DNA of 64,000 nucleotides from the NCBI RefSeq assembly GCF_030678915.1, contig NZ_JAUUTZ010000011.1, positions 62,001-126,000 on the forward strand, in the 5' to 3' direction. The DNA comes from Paracoccus wurundjeri (lineage in GTDB: Bacteria > Pseudomonadota > Alphaproteobacteria > Rhodobacterales > Rhodobacteraceae). Below, in pieces: positions 35,539-44,621 of the stretch; position 1 is the stretch's first letter; every line of letters starts with the position of its first letter. The position numbers were made by a program, and so were the translations under genes. The notes below the pieces were generated by a model. That model had not been told where the DNA came from. It saw nothing but the letters and a program-made list of their open reading frames with translations, and made no database searches.

Positions 35539-37077
35539 TCATTGCTGTTTTTCGTATTCGCTGAAGGCGAGCCGAAGCAGATGCGCTTCCTGCATGTCGT
35601 CACGTTCAACGATATCGGCCAGCCGTCCTTTCGACAGAACTGCGACACGGTCGCAAAGGGCGATGATCTCTGGCAGTTCCGATGACGCCACGATCACGGT
35701 AAGGCCGTTTTCAGCAGCCCGGCGGATGATCTCGTAAATTTCTGATTTCGCGCCGATATCAACACCATGCGTAGGTTCGTCAAGCAGCAGAAGGCGCGAC
35801 CCGGACAGCAAGGCGCGGGCAAAGACCACCTTTTGCTGATTCCCGCCCGACAAGGTGGTGATCGGCTGCCTGTCATCCCTCATGCGGACGGCCAGTGCCT
35901 TCAACTCGGCGGCGGTTCGTTCCGCTTCGCCGCGCGGCGAGACCATGACGCCGCCCCCGGATTTTCGCAGGGACGAGGCGGATGCGTTGCGGCGCACGGA
36001 ATGCTGCGGAAGGATCCCGGCGGTCTTGCGCCCCTCTGGCACAAGGGCGACACCGGCTTGCAGCGCCTGCGCCGGTGTGCGGGGCGCATGGTTCCGGCCG
36101 AATAGTTCCATATTGCCGCGAGACATGGTTCTTGCCCCGACGATGATCTCCAGAAGCTCGGTCCGCCCGGCACCGACAAGGCCGAACAATCCGAAGATCT
36201 CTCCTTGCCGGATATCGAGGCTGATCCCCGAAACGTGGTCACGATCGGCCAGGTTCCGGACCCGCAGCGCAACCTTGTCCGACGGGTTGGTCCGGGGACT
36301 ATAGGCGAACAGGCTGGCCTTGCCTGTCATGTCCGCGATGATCTGTTCTTTGGTCGTGCCGGCCGGGCGGCGGTCCGAGACGATTGCACCGTTGCGCAGG
36401 ACCAGCAGACGATCGCAGATCATCATCGCCTCTTCCAGGCGATGGGTGATGAAGATGATCGAGATGCCCGCAAGCCGCGCCTTTCGCACATAATCAAGGA
36501 AGGTCGAGACTTCATGCGGTGTCAGTGAGGAGGTCGGCTCATCAAGAATGAGAAGCCGCGGATTCCGTGCGGCTGCGCGGGCAATTTCGACCAGTTGCTG
36601 CTCTCCGGTGCGCAATGATCCCGCCAGCCGGCCCGGATCGATGTCGCTGGCACCGACCGCCGCCAGCATTGCTTTGGAGGCGGACCGCATCGCGGCGAAA
36701 TCGACCAGGCCCAGACGGTTTCTGGGCATGCGGCCCAGAAACAGGTTCTCGGCGACGCTCAGTGATCCGACCACCGATAACTCCTGATGGACAAAGGCAA
36801 TGCCTGCCTCGATCCCCTCGGAAATCGAGGCAAAGCGACGCGGGGCATCGGCAAAGACGACACGCCCTGCCGATGGTTCCAGCGCGCCGGCGACGATATT
36901 CATCATCGTCGATTTGCCGGCACCGTTCTCGCCCAGAAGCCCGATCACCTCGCCGGGGGCGACAGAGAGCGTCACGGCTTCCAGTACCTTTGTCGCGCCG
37001 AAGCTTTTTCCGATCTCTTCCAGCCTCAGCAGCGGAGCGGACGGATTGCTTGCGGCCATGGATATGCCAGCCACCAT
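35539..37077 (-). CDS. Sugar ABC transporter ATP-binding protein (RbsA/MglA type)
   Basis: The 512-residue protein has two fused ATPase domains. The first has Walker A GENGAGKST and Walker B LLILDEPTSSLT but a degenerate signature, SLRTGEQQLVE. The second has GLVGAGRTELLE and LSGGNQQKVVFARALL. This is normal for RbsA/MglA/XylG importers of monosaccharides. The ATG at 37077 follows the binding-protein stop by ten bases. A longer frame would overlap that gene, and an alternative ATG at 37059 is also possible. It is the last gene of the LacI-divergent operon. Confidence 0.93.
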   Translation of the reverse strand: MVAGISMAASNPSAPLLRLEEIGKSFGATKVLEAVTLSVAPGEVIGLLGENGAGKSTMMNIVAGALEPSAGRVVFADAPRRFASISEGIEAGIAFVHQELSVVGSLSVAENLFLGRMPRNRLGLVDFAAMRSASKAMLAAVGASDIDPGRLAGSLRTGEQQLVEIARAAARNPRLLILDEPTSSLTPHEVSTFLDYVRKARLAGISIIFITHRLEEAMMICDRLLVLRNGAIVSDRRPAGTTKEQIIADMTGKASLFAYSPRTNPSDKVALRVRNLADRDHVSGISLDIRQGEIFGLFGLVGAGRTELLEIIVGARTMSRGNMELFGRNHAPRTPAQALQAGVALVPEGRKTAGILPQHSVRRNASASSLRKSGGGVMVSPRGEAERTAAELKALAVRMRDDRQPITTLSGGNQQKVVFARALLSGSRLLLLDEPTHGVDIGAKSEIYEIIRRAAENGLTVIVASSELPEIIALCDRVAVLSKGRLADIVERDDMQEAHLLRLAFSEYEKQQ

Positions 37078-37087
37078 GCCGACCCCT

Positions 37088-38068
37088 TTACTCGACCTGA
37101 TCGGGGGTAAGCAGGTTCCCCTCGACCGAGACGACATCGGCATCCGGAACGGTACCATCGACCAGATGGTTGAACATCATCACCGCGCCGTCGAAAGCTT
37201 GCTGGAACGGTGCCTGATCCAGCAAGCCCACCATCTCGCCGGTTTTCAGATACGCAATATTCTCGGGCGTATGGTCAAATCCCACCACGCCGATCTTGCC
37301 GACAAGATCCAGATCGCGCACCGCCTTGGCCGCGCCATAAGGCCCGCCCGCCGTGACATAGACCATCTCGAGATCGGGATGGGCGGTCGTCATGTCCTGG
37401 ACCAGACTATAGGCCGCAACGGCCTTGTCACGATTCTCGAACGGGCCGACGATCTCGATATCCGGGGCGTGCTCCTTCAGATAATCCAACGCGCCATCCA
37501 TTCGCGCCTGATGCTGTGTCGCGCCGAAATAGCCGGTAATGACTCCCAGCTTGCCGTCGCCCTCCATTTTCTCGGCCAGAAAAGCGCCGATCTGCTGTCC
37601 GGCGGCATGTCCGTCCTGACCGATGAAGGTCATGCGCTTCGACGGCTGTGCACCTTCGGCGATGATCGAGATCACCGGCACGCCTTCATCCACGGCTTCG
37701 TTGATGATCCGGGCGGTACCATCGAAGATCGGAACGACCACGATACCGTCATATTGTTGCACCAGCGCCGCCTCGATTCCGGCGACGACCGCTTCGGCGG
37801 CCAATTCGTCACCCAGATCGATGAAATCGACCGTGCCGTTGAATTGCTCCAGATAAGTATTGGCCGCATGCGCGCCTTCGGTCACCGGGGTCCAGAACGG
37901 ATTGTTCTGGAATGACAGGAATGCGATGCGCTTTTCCGTATCAGCCGCCTTTACCGCAGTGATCGTACCACCTTCGGGGATGTCCTGCGCCAGAGCTGCC
38001 GAGGCAAGCGGCAAGCCGGCCGCAAGCGAACAGGCCAGGACCGCGCGCGCCATGAATTTCGTTAACAT
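37088..38068 (-). CDS. Sugar ABC transporter substrate-binding protein (RbsB-like)
   Basis: The 326-residue periplasmic protein has a clear signal peptide (MLTKFMARAVLACSLAAG..., cleavage after about residue 28 at ALA-QD). The type I binding-protein fold is seen in AFLSFQNNPFWTPVTEGAHAA, YDGIVVVPIFDGTARIINEA and VGFDHTPENIAYLKTGEMVGLLDQ. The ATG at 38068 has an excellent GGGAGG site and is preferred to an upstream in-frame start. The ligand is probably a monosaccharide or polyol processed by the enzymes upstream in this operon. Confidence 0.93.
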   Translation of the reverse strand: MLTKFMARAVLACSLAAGLPLASAALAQDIPEGGTITAVKAADTEKRIAFLSFQNNPFWTPVTEGAHAANTYLEQFNGTVDFIDLGDELAAEAVVAGIEAALVQQYDGIVVVPIFDGTARIINEAVDEGVPVISIIAEGAQPSKRMTFIGQDGHAAGQQIGAFLAEKMEGDGKLGVITGYFGATQHQARMDGALDYLKEHAPDIEIVGPFENRDKAVAAYSLVQDMTTAHPDLEMVYVTAGGPYGAAKAVRDLDLVGKIGVVGFDHTPENIAYLKTGEMVGLLDQAPFQQAFDGAVMMFNHLVDGTVPDADVVSVEGNLLTPDQVE

Positions 38069-38092
38069 TTCGGATTTCCTCCCTGATATCAT

Positions 38093-39043
38093 TCAGTCAT
38101 CTGTCTCGGCGCCGCGTCGCAGCCCGTCGATACCCACGGCCAGGATGATGATCAGTCCCTTTGTCACCACCTGCCAATAGGCTGAAATGCTTAGCAGAAC
38201 GAAAGCGTTGTTCAGCAACGCCATCAGCATTGCGCCGATCAGGACCCCGATGATCGAGCCCCTCCCGCCGCTCAGGGCGGTTCCGCCAAGAATCACCGCG
38301 GCAATCACATCCAGTTCGTAGCCCATGCCCAGATTGGGATCGGCGCTGGCAAGGTTGCCGGCGAGAATGATCCCGCCCAGTCCGGCCAGAAGGCCCGAAA
38401 AAGCGAAAACGACCATCCGTGTCCGGGCGATATCTATTCCGGCGAGCCGGGCAGCCTTGGGATTGTCGCCGACCGCATAAACCTCGCGGCCGGTCACGGA
38501 ACGCGATGCGGCGATATGGACGATGACCACCAGGGCGAACATCATCACCACCGAAACCGGAATGCCCGAGACGCGGCCCGCGCCCAGCCATTCGGCCCAG
38601 CCCGAATAAGGTACCGGAATGCCGCCGGTCAGCAGCAGGGCGATGCCGCGGGCCACGGACAGCATACCCAGCGTGGCAATGAAAGGATTGATGTGAAGCC
38701 GCGTTACCATCGCCCCGTTCAGCAGGCCGGCCCCCAGACCGGCCGCCAGTCCTGCCGTCAGGGCCAGAGCATCGGATCCGGTCGCTTGCATCACCAGAGC
38801 CGAGCAAACCGCCGACAATCCAATCACCGAGCCGACCGAGAGATCTATCCCCCGCGCGATGATGACCAGCGCCTGCCCAAGGGCGACGATGGCGACGACC
38901 GAAGCTTGCCTGCCGACATTCATCAGGTTGCGCTGCGACAGAAAGTAGTCCGTGGCGAAAGCAAGATAGATCGCCACGGCAAGCAGCATGAGCAGCACCG
39001 ATATTTCACGCTGGCGTAGCAGGGTTTTAAGGTCGAAAGTCAT
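38093..39043 (-). CDS. Sugar ABC transporter permease (RbsC-like)
   Basis: The 316-residue inner-membrane protein has 8-10 hydrophobic segments and RbsC-family landmarks: GIDLSVGSVIGLSAV, GNPKAARLAG-like (GDNPKAARLAGI), ADPNLGMGYELDVIAAVILGGTALSGGRG. It forms the channel with the RbsA-type ATPase. It lies 24 bp before the binding-protein start. Upstream, a 133-bp gap and a gene remnant separate it from the SDR. Confidence 0.94.
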   Translation of the reverse strand: MTFDLKTLLRQREISVLLMLLAVAIYLAFATDYFLSQRNLMNVGRQASVVAIVALGQALVIIARGIDLSVGSVIGLSAVCSALVMQATGSDALALTAGLAAGLGAGLLNGAMVTRLHINPFIATLGMLSVARGIALLLTGGIPVPYSGWAEWLGAGRVSGIPVSVVMMFALVVIVHIAASRSVTGREVYAVGDNPKAARLAGIDIARTRMVVFAFSGLLAGLGGIILAGNLASADPNLGMGYELDVIAAVILGGTALSGGRGSIIGVLIGAMLMALLNNAFVLLSISAYWQVVTKGLIIILAVGIDGLRRGAETDD

Positions 39044-39176
39044 TTCAGCATTCTCCAGAATCGCCCTGCATCAGGTTTTGCAGACTCGCGCCGCCTATTG
39101 AAATTCCTGGCATCCCGCTGCCTTTTGATCGAAGAGGGACGCGGGGGGATTTCAGGCGTATCATGGGGCCGGCAGG

Positions 39177-39326
39177 TCATGCTTCGCCCCTGCCAACCGC
39201 GCCCTCTGTCACCAGCGCCTCGATCTTGATGACATCCGCTCCCGGATTGCCCGGACGCTGCGCGGCAAAAGGTCCGGTCATCGAGAACGAACGATTTAGG
39301 AGAGTGATTTCACTGGAAATACCCAT
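39177..39326 (-). pseudogene. Truncated family III CoA-transferase (CaiB/BaiF) N-terminal remnant
   Basis: A 49-codon minus-strand frame encodes MGISSEITLLNRSFSM followed by TGPFAAQRPGNPGADVIKIE and then diverges to a stop. Residues 16-36 match the N-terminus of family III CoA-transferases, including the intact copy encoded at 28732 (AGPFAAQRLGDLGADVIKIE). The remaining 350 residues are missing. A GGAG site precedes the ATG, so a peptide might still be made. It lies between an SDR gene and the permease of the second sugar operon. Confidence 0.75.
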
Positions 39327-39340
39327 AAGTGGGAGACTCC

Positions 39341-40093
39341 TTATTGCATCGTCCAGCCACCATTGACGGCAAGGCTTTGTCCGGTGATGAAGCCCGCTTC
39401 CTCGGACAGGAAGAAGCGGATGGCAGCGGCGATGTCTCCGGCGTGACCGCGCCGTTTGATCGCTTGACGGTCAAGCACCATGGCGCTGTAGCCTTCCGGG
39501 TCGGGATGGATCTTCTCGGCATCGGTGGGGAACGCGCCGGGAGCAATGGCATTCACGGTGATGCCCCATTTTCCGAATTCCCGTGCCCAGGCCCGGGTCA
39601 GCCCCAGCAATGCGCCTTTTGACTGAATATAGGGCGCAAGGTTTTCCCACTCGCCCGACAGGGTGATAGAGGTGATGTTGATTATCCGGCCCCAGCCTTG
39701 CTTCCGCATCCCGGGCAGCGCCGCAAGCGTGCAGATCAGTGCCGCCTCAACATTGATCGCATGGATCTGAGTATGTTCCGCGAGGCTGTATTCCTCGAAA
39801 GCTTTCGACGGATAGATGGCGGCGTTATTGATCACCGCGTCCAGTGCCCGGTCTACCGTCAGTTGGGCGAGCAGGGCTTGCAGACCGGGTTGATCGGCCA
39901 GATCGGCCTCGATCAGATGAAGCTGCGATTGCAAGGGCGCCGGGGTATCGGCAAGCAATGCTTCGTTCTTGCTGTGGTCGCGGTCCAGCGCATAGACCTC
40001 GGCCCCGGCGTTCAGCAACTCCAGCGTGGTCTTGTGGCCCAGCCCGCCCGAAGCCCCGGTATAAAGGATACGCCGCCCCTTTAGCCCGCTCAT
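39341..40093 (-). CDS. SDR family oxidoreductase
   Basis: The 250-residue enzyme has TGASGGLGHKT (cofactor), NNAAIYPS, ITSITLSGEWENLAPYIQSK (catalytic Ser, Tyr and Lys) and a C-terminal NGGWTMQ. It probably oxidises a hydroxyl of an imported sugar or polyol. It overlaps the DUF4432 gene by four bases (ATGA). Confidence 0.9.
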   Translation of the reverse strand: MSGLKGRRILYTGASGGLGHKTTLELLNAGAEVYALDRDHSKNEALLADTPAPLQSQLHLIEADLADQPGLQALLAQLTVDRALDAVINNAAIYPSKAFEEYSLAEHTQIHAINVEAALICTLAALPGMRKQGWGRIINITSITLSGEWENLAPYIQSKGALLGLTRAWAREFGKWGITVNAIAPGAFPTDAEKIHPDPEGYSAMVLDRQAIKRRGHAGDIAAAIRFFLSEEAGFITGQSLAVNGGWTMQ

Positions 40094-41268
40094 GCCCGCC
40101 CCTCCAGTTTTCGAAAATTCCCGCTGGGGGCAGGATAGTCCTCGTCCGGCTGACCATGAATCGCGCGGATGCGCGCCTCGGCCCGGACGACCGCATCCTG
40201 ATCGGGCAGGATCACGAAACGGCTGTCATAGCTGCGTTCGTCGCCGTGCTCCAACCAGATCATCTCATCCCGTTCCCGCGCGGCCAGATTGCCCAGGACG
40301 TGATGCGACGACGGTTCGATTCCCATTGCATATTGCCCCGCCTGAAGGTTCTGCCATTGATACTGGCAGGGGAACTGGTCCTTGTGGGTAACGACCATGA
40401 AGCCCAGCCCCAGCCGGTCATTGACCAGCGCCACCGGCACTTCGCCCTTACCGTCCGCGACCAACTCGTGCTGCCAGACCTGCTCATGGAAATCCCGCTG
40501 CGGCGCGGGCAGGCGGCGATAGCCTGTGCCCTGATCGCGATAACTGTCGGCATGTGCCGCCCAGACGGTTTCCGCGATGGGTGCCAGATAACGCGCGTCT
40601 TCCTCCAGTACCGGATGACCGATGTTGATGTGGTAGCAATACATGTGCGGCGTGCGGTAAAAGCCGCGATTCACCACCCGGTCGGACAGATGAATTTCAT
40701 CGCGACCGACCTCGACCTCGATGCGGCGATGTAGTTCCAGATGCTCGCCGAAGACAGCGGCCTGGGTGACGACGCCCTCGGCCCAGAGGAAGCAGCGGTC
40801 GCCCTCCCATCTTTCGCCATATCCGGTCAGATGCGCGGGGATCGCGCCCGCGCGCCCGTGCAACGAATGCGAGGCGGTTCTGCGGGGACCGTATATGTAG
40901 CTGTCAGTGGAGACTTCGTTCATGAACAGGATATGGTCCAGGCCGCATGTGACCATCAGGCCGGAAAAATTGCGCATCCAGCCAAGACCGCCTTCGCCTT
41001 CGTATTCGGCCAGCGATGGGTGGCGGAAGCCTGCAGGCGAGTGCCAGCCGATCGCGCGGCCATTATGATCGCAATCGGCGATATCCATGCAGCGATCGAC
41101 CAGCACCGTGAAGCGAAGGCCCGAGCCGGTGCGGAATTCCAGCAGCCGGTTGCCGCGTTCCAGCCCGTTCTGCAATTTCGTCAGCCGCACGCCTGCGGCA
41201 TGGCTCAGACCACCGCTGCGGGCCTCGATTTCGCGGCGGGTGAATGTCTTTCCGTATAGTTCAACCAT
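40090..41268 (-). CDS. DUF4432 family protein (aldose-1-epimerase-like fold)
   Basis: The 392-residue protein matches the DUF4432 family related to galactose mutarotase: FTVLVDRCMDIADCDHNGRAIGW, NFSGLMVTCGLDHI, HGRAGAIPA, YCYHINIGHPVL and GIEPSSHHVLGN. Members sit in sugar catabolic operons and are thought to bind or epimerise sugars. Here it lies between the TIM-barrel isomerase (65 bp) and the SDR (overlap), which supports a sugar-processing role. No reaction can be assigned from sequence. Confidence 0.88.
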   Translation of the reverse strand: MVELYGKTFTRREIEARSGGLSHAAGVRLTKLQNGLERGNRLLEFRTGSGLRFTVLVDRCMDIADCDHNGRAIGWHSPAGFRHPSLAEYEGEGGLGWMRNFSGLMVTCGLDHILFMNEVSTDSYIYGPRRTASHSLHGRAGAIPAHLTGYGERWEGDRCFLWAEGVVTQAAVFGEHLELHRRIEVEVGRDEIHLSDRVVNRGFYRTPHMYCYHINIGHPVLEEDARYLAPIAETVWAAHADSYRDQGTGYRRLPAPQRDFHEQVWQHELVADGKGEVPVALVNDRLGLGFMVVTHKDQFPCQYQWQNLQAGQYAMGIEPSSHHVLGNLAARERDEMIWLEHGDERSYDSRFVILPDQDAVVRAEARIRAIHGQPDEDYPAPSGNFRKLEGRA

Positions 41269-41333
41269 TCTCTGTCCTGATCCGTTTCACGCACCGTTGC
41301 GGCCGGGCGGCGCGGGCGCCCTGCCTGTCGGTT

Positions 41334-42248
41334 TCAGCAGCCGTTTTCGCGCAGCCTGGCGTCAAGGAAAGCCTTGGCGCGGGGCACATCCGCCTCGTCC
41401 AGATGTTCAATGATCATCGGGATATTGGGATGCTTTTGCGCCAGACGCTTCAGGTAAAGGTCATAGTTCAACTCGCCCAGACCCGGTGCGGGCAGCTCGA
41501 TCTCGCCCACGCCGCGGAAAGTGTGGCTTTCGGCGGCCGAGCTGTCGCCGATATCCGAATGTTTCTCGGATTTGTCGTCGCCTGACCGTTTCACATCCTT
41601 GGCATGGCCGATCAGGATCTTGTCGGACAGCGCGTCAAAGACCCGATTCAGTGTCTGATCCATCTGGTCGATATTATGGGCTTCGAAATAATTGGTCGGA
41701 TCCATCAACAGGCCCAGACCGGGATGGTCGACCTCGGCGAATATGCGCAAGGTTTCCTCGACCGATCCGATGACGTTGTTTACGTAGGTTTCCAGCAGAA
41801 AGACCGCGCCATGATCCCAGGCGAATTGCGCAAGGTCGGTGATGACGGCGCGGCAATCGTCCCAGCCTTCCTCGGTCTTGTTCTTCGGATGGTGGACCCA
41901 GTCGCTGTCGGTTGCGAAAGTACCGGTTTCCGAGATGACATAGGGTGAACCCAGATATTGTGCATGGGCCAGAACTTCTTTCAGCCGGTCCAGCCGCGTC
42001 TTGCGCGCGGCCGCGTCGGGATGAACGATATTGGTATAGGCCGAGATGCAGCTTACCGGCAGGTGATGATCCCGGAACGTGTCGCGGATAGTGCGGCATT
42101 TATCCGGCGTGACCTGCCCGTCGGAGACGTCGATATCGGTGAAATGCAGATCAAGCTGCACCGTGTTGAAATCAAGCGCGCGAATCTTCTGCGCTGTGGT
42201 TTTCAGGTCATAGGGGAAATACCCTGTGAAGATGCCGGTTTGCATCAT
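41334..42248 (-). CDS. Sugar phosphate isomerase/epimerase family protein (xylose-isomerase-like TIM barrel)
   Basis: The 304-residue protein is of the AP-endonuclease-2/IolE-type barrel: FNTVQLDLHFTDIDV, FLLETYVNNVIGSVEETLRIF, LGLLMDPTNYFEA, LIGHAKDVKRSG and GELNYDLYLK are in the order expected, with Glu, Asp and His candidates for the metal site. The start at 42248 has a strong GGGAGGAG site. A longer upstream frame overlaps the oxidoreductase gene and is rejected. It probably isomerises or epimerises a sugar intermediate together with the flanking oxidoreductases. Confidence 0.88.
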   Translation of the reverse strand: MMQTGIFTGYFPYDLKTTAQKIRALDFNTVQLDLHFTDIDVSDGQVTPDKCRTIRDTFRDHHLPVSCISAYTNIVHPDAAARKTRLDRLKEVLAHAQYLGSPYVISETGTFATDSDWVHHPKNKTEEGWDDCRAVITDLAQFAWDHGAVFLLETYVNNVIGSVEETLRIFAEVDHPGLGLLMDPTNYFEAHNIDQMDQTLNRVFDALSDKILIGHAKDVKRSGDDKSEKHSDIGDSSAAESHTFRGVGEIELPAPGLGELNYDLYLKRLAQKHPNIPMIIEHLDEADVPRAKAFLDARLRENGC

Positions 42249-42268
42249 TGTGCTGTTCTCCTCCCGGT

Positions 42269-43354
42269 TCAGTCTTGTGAGATGTCGAAATCGATGCTGC
42301 GTCCCTGCGCGATCGAGCGATAGGCGGCCTCGATCAGTGCCATCGTGCGAACATTGTCGGCCACGGAAAGGGCAGGGGCGGTGCTGCTGTGGATCGCCCA
42401 TTGCAATTGCTCCATCACGCCGATGAACGCATGCGGGAACCACATCGTGTCCCATTCCGGACTGACCCATTGCCCGCCGGTTTCCACCTGCGAGGCATAG
42501 GACAGGGTCGAAGGAACGCCGGTCGGCCAGCCGATCGAGCCCTTGGCAACGCCCTTCGTCCCCTCGACCCGCCAGGTGATCTGCTGGTCGTCATCATAAT
42601 TCTGGGCACGCGGTCCCGACCAGACATCCTCAAGCGAGAGCGCCAGAAGCCCCGAAGGGAAGCGCAGCGTGGTCACGACGATACCGTCTTCATGCGCGAA
42701 TTCGGTGCGGGGATCGGTGCGGGTGATCGTCGTCACCTCGGTGGGTTCGCCGAACAGGAACCGCAAGGCATCCAGATGATGCACGCTCATATTCGCCAAG
42801 GTCAGCCGGTCGTAATCCTGAAGGAAACCCTGCCAGTGCGGAATCGCATGCATGTCGATCTGCGCGAAGACCGGCTCGCCAAGGCTGCCGCGGTCCAGAA
42901 GCTGTTTCAGTGACCGGATCGACTGATCGTAGCGCATGTTCTGGTTGACCGACAGAATCTTGCCTGCCGCCCTGGCCTCGTCACGTAATGCGCGCGCCTC
43001 ATCGAGTGACAGGGCCAAAGGCTTCTGCGCCAATATCCCCTTCACATGCGGCTGCCGGAGGGCAAGGCGAATCAGGGCGGGTTGCAGATGCGGCGGATAA
43101 GCGATGTCGACGATCTGGATCTGCGGATCCTCGATCAGTGCTTCGGGCGTATCGTGGGTTACCGGGATGTCATAGCGCTTCGCCAGATGTTCCGCCCGTG
43201 ACCGGCTGCGCGAAGCGATGGCCGCAACCGGGAAACCTGCAAGCTGATAGGCCTTCAGATGACATTCCGCCATGATCATCCCGGCGCCAATGGCACCGAT
43301 CCTGAAATCGCGGCAGCGTATTTCGGGATCCGGTTGCAGATCCGATGCAGTCAT
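42269..43354 (-). CDS. Gfo/Idh/MocA family oxidoreductase
   Basis: The 361-residue NAD(P)-dependent enzyme has the Rossmann motif GAIGAGMIMAECHL at about residue 21, VDIAYPPHLQPALIRLAL and the EKP-like active-site segment AQKPLALSLDEA, in which the usual Glu is Gln. The catalytic region includes MSVHHLDALRFLFG. The family oxidises inositols and sugars. It is the first gene of the minus-strand sugar operon, and the ATG at 43354 has GGGAGGAAAGG before it. Confidence 0.9.
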   Translation of the reverse strand: MTASDLQPDPEIRCRDFRIGAIGAGMIMAECHLKAYQLAGFPVAAIASRSRSRAEHLAKRYDIPVTHDTPEALIEDPQIQIVDIAYPPHLQPALIRLALRQPHVKGILAQKPLALSLDEARALRDEARAAGKILSVNQNMRYDQSIRSLKQLLDRGSLGEPVFAQIDMHAIPHWQGFLQDYDRLTLANMSVHHLDALRFLFGEPTEVTTITRTDPRTEFAHEDGIVVTTLRFPSGLLALSLEDVWSGPRAQNYDDDQQITWRVEGTKGVAKGSIGWPTGVPSTLSYASQVETGGQWVSPEWDTMWFPHAFIGVMEQLQWAIHSSTAPALSVADNVRTMALIEAAYRSIAQGRSIDFDISQD

Positions 43355-43428
43355 CCTTTCCTCCCTGATGCGGGACCCTCCCGGTCCCGGAGCTGCCGGG
43401 AAGCTGACAGTCGATCTGCACAAAAACA

Positions 43429-43503
43429 ATCATCATAATCAATCATAAAGCATCATTTAAAATCATTTTTTGGATAGCGTTCGAAATCATAAATATAAAT
43501 GAT
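43429..43503. promoter_or_regulatory. AT-rich divergent promoter with 10-bp-phased ATCAT motifs
   Basis: ATCAT occurs at 43429, 43432, 43442, 43452, 43462 and 43486. Four consecutive copies (43432 to 43462) are spaced exactly 10 bp, about one helical turn. An inverted copy, ATGAT, at 43499-43503 makes a dyad with the copy at 43486. The element lies between the divergent Gfo/Idh/MocA and LacI genes. It may be a cooperative operator or a bent promoter region. Confidence 0.5.
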
Positions 43504-43565
43504 ATAATTTGATGGAATCACGCAGGATAATCCGCCAACCTGCATTAACAAGGATTTCCGTTCAT

Positions 43566-44573
43566 ATGCGCACCACCATCGCTGAAATAGCCCGCAAGGT
43601 CGGTGTCTCGACCGCGACAGTCGACCGGGTTCTGAACGACCGCGAAGGCGTTCGTCCCCGCACGCGTGAGATCGTTTTGCGTATTGCGCGCGATCTTGGT
43701 TATTTCGGACCGCAGACCGATATCACAGCAACGGGCGTCAGGATCGATTTTGTCCTGCCGGCGGGCCGCAACAGTTTCATGCGACAATTGCGAACGCATC
43801 TGATCGGCGAGGCGGAAGGGAAGCCCGATCTGACCATTTGCATCCACGATGTCGAGGAATGGAGCAGCGGCCGTGTTGCGCAGAAATTGCGGGAACTGCA
43901 CGGCCAGACAGACGCTATCGGGGTCGTGGCTCCTGACCGTCCGGAAGTGCGCGAGGAACTGAACAGACTTGCCCGGACCGGTATCAAGATCGCGACACTG
44001 GTGTCGGACCTGCCCTCGGTCGAGAAGGTCGGATATGTCGGGGTGGATAACCGCGCCGCGGGGCGGCTGGCGGGGCTGTTGCTGGGGCGGCTGATCGGCG
44101 CGGGCACGCGGCGCGATGTGGCCTTGTTGGTCGGGCTGCGCGCCTATCGCGGCCACGAGGAGCGAGAGATGGGCTTCCGTTCGATCCTTGCCGACGAATT
44201 TCCCGATCTGCGGATCACCACCTATGCCGAAGTCGGCGACAATCGGGATCGTGCCTATCACGAGATGCAGCGGATCCTGAATTCGGGGCAGGTTGCCGGG
44301 ATCTACAATGTCGGATCAGGGAATCAGGGGGTCGCACAGGCGTTGCACGAGGCCCGGACAAGCCGGAAGACGGTATTCATTGGCCACGACCTGACCGATG
44401 CCACGCGTATCATGCTGATCGATCGCACCATGGATGCGGTAATCGACCAGAATGCGCGGGTCGAAGCGCGAGAGGTGATCAGGCTGCTGACCGATGCCGT
44501 CCGCAACGTGACGAGCAGCCTCTATCTTCCGCGCCTTCAGGTGATCTTCCGCGAGAATATTCCCGAAATCTGA
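43566..44573 (+). CDS. LacI family transcriptional regulator
   Basis: The 335-residue repressor-type protein has the LacI HTH at residues 3-25 (TIAEIARKVGVSTATVDRVL) and hinge helix, then a periplasmic-binding-protein-like effector domain (VGYVGVDNRAAGRLAGLLLGR, GTRRDVALLVGL, YNVGSGNQGVAQAL). The ATG at 43566 is chosen because it begins the HTH directly. An upstream in-frame ATG has no homologous extension. It is divergent from the sugar operon it most likely represses. The inducer is unknown. Confidence 0.93.
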   Translation: MRTTIAEIARKVGVSTATVDRVLNDREGVRPRTREIVLRIARDLGYFGPQTDITATGVRIDFVLPAGRNSFMRQLRTHLIGEAEGKPDLTICIHDVEEWSSGRVAQKLRELHGQTDAIGVVAPDRPEVREELNRLARTGIKIATLVSDLPSVEKVGYVGVDNRAAGRLAGLLLGRLIGAGTRRDVALLVGLRAYRGHEEREMGFRSILADEFPDLRITTYAEVGDNRDRAYHEMQRILNSGQVAGIYNVGSGNQGVAQALHEARTSRKTVFIGHDLTDATRIMLIDRTMDAVIDQNARVEAREVIRLLTDAVRNVTSSLYLPRLQVIFRENIPEI

Positions 44574-44594
44574 GCTGCCGCCGATTGTTCCGCC

Positions 44595-44608
44595 CCGGCA
44601 TTCGCCGG
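44595..44608. terminator. Hairpin between convergent lacI-type and tartrate dehydrogenase genes
   Basis: CCGGC and GCCGG form a 5-bp GC stem with an ATTC loop in the 48-bp gap between the two stop codons. No T-run follows on either strand, so strength is uncertain. Confidence 0.35.
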
Positions 44609-44621
44609 ATCGGCGTATCGC

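Noticed and set aside
42249..42470. N-terminal extension of the TIM-barrel gene
   Set aside because: It lies within the Gfo/Idh/MocA coding sequence in another frame and has no family similarity.
43429..43503. ATCAT array considered as a CRISPR or microsatellite
   Set aside because: The units are 5 bp with variable intervening bases and lie in a divergent promoter. There are no repeats of CRISPR length and no cas genes.
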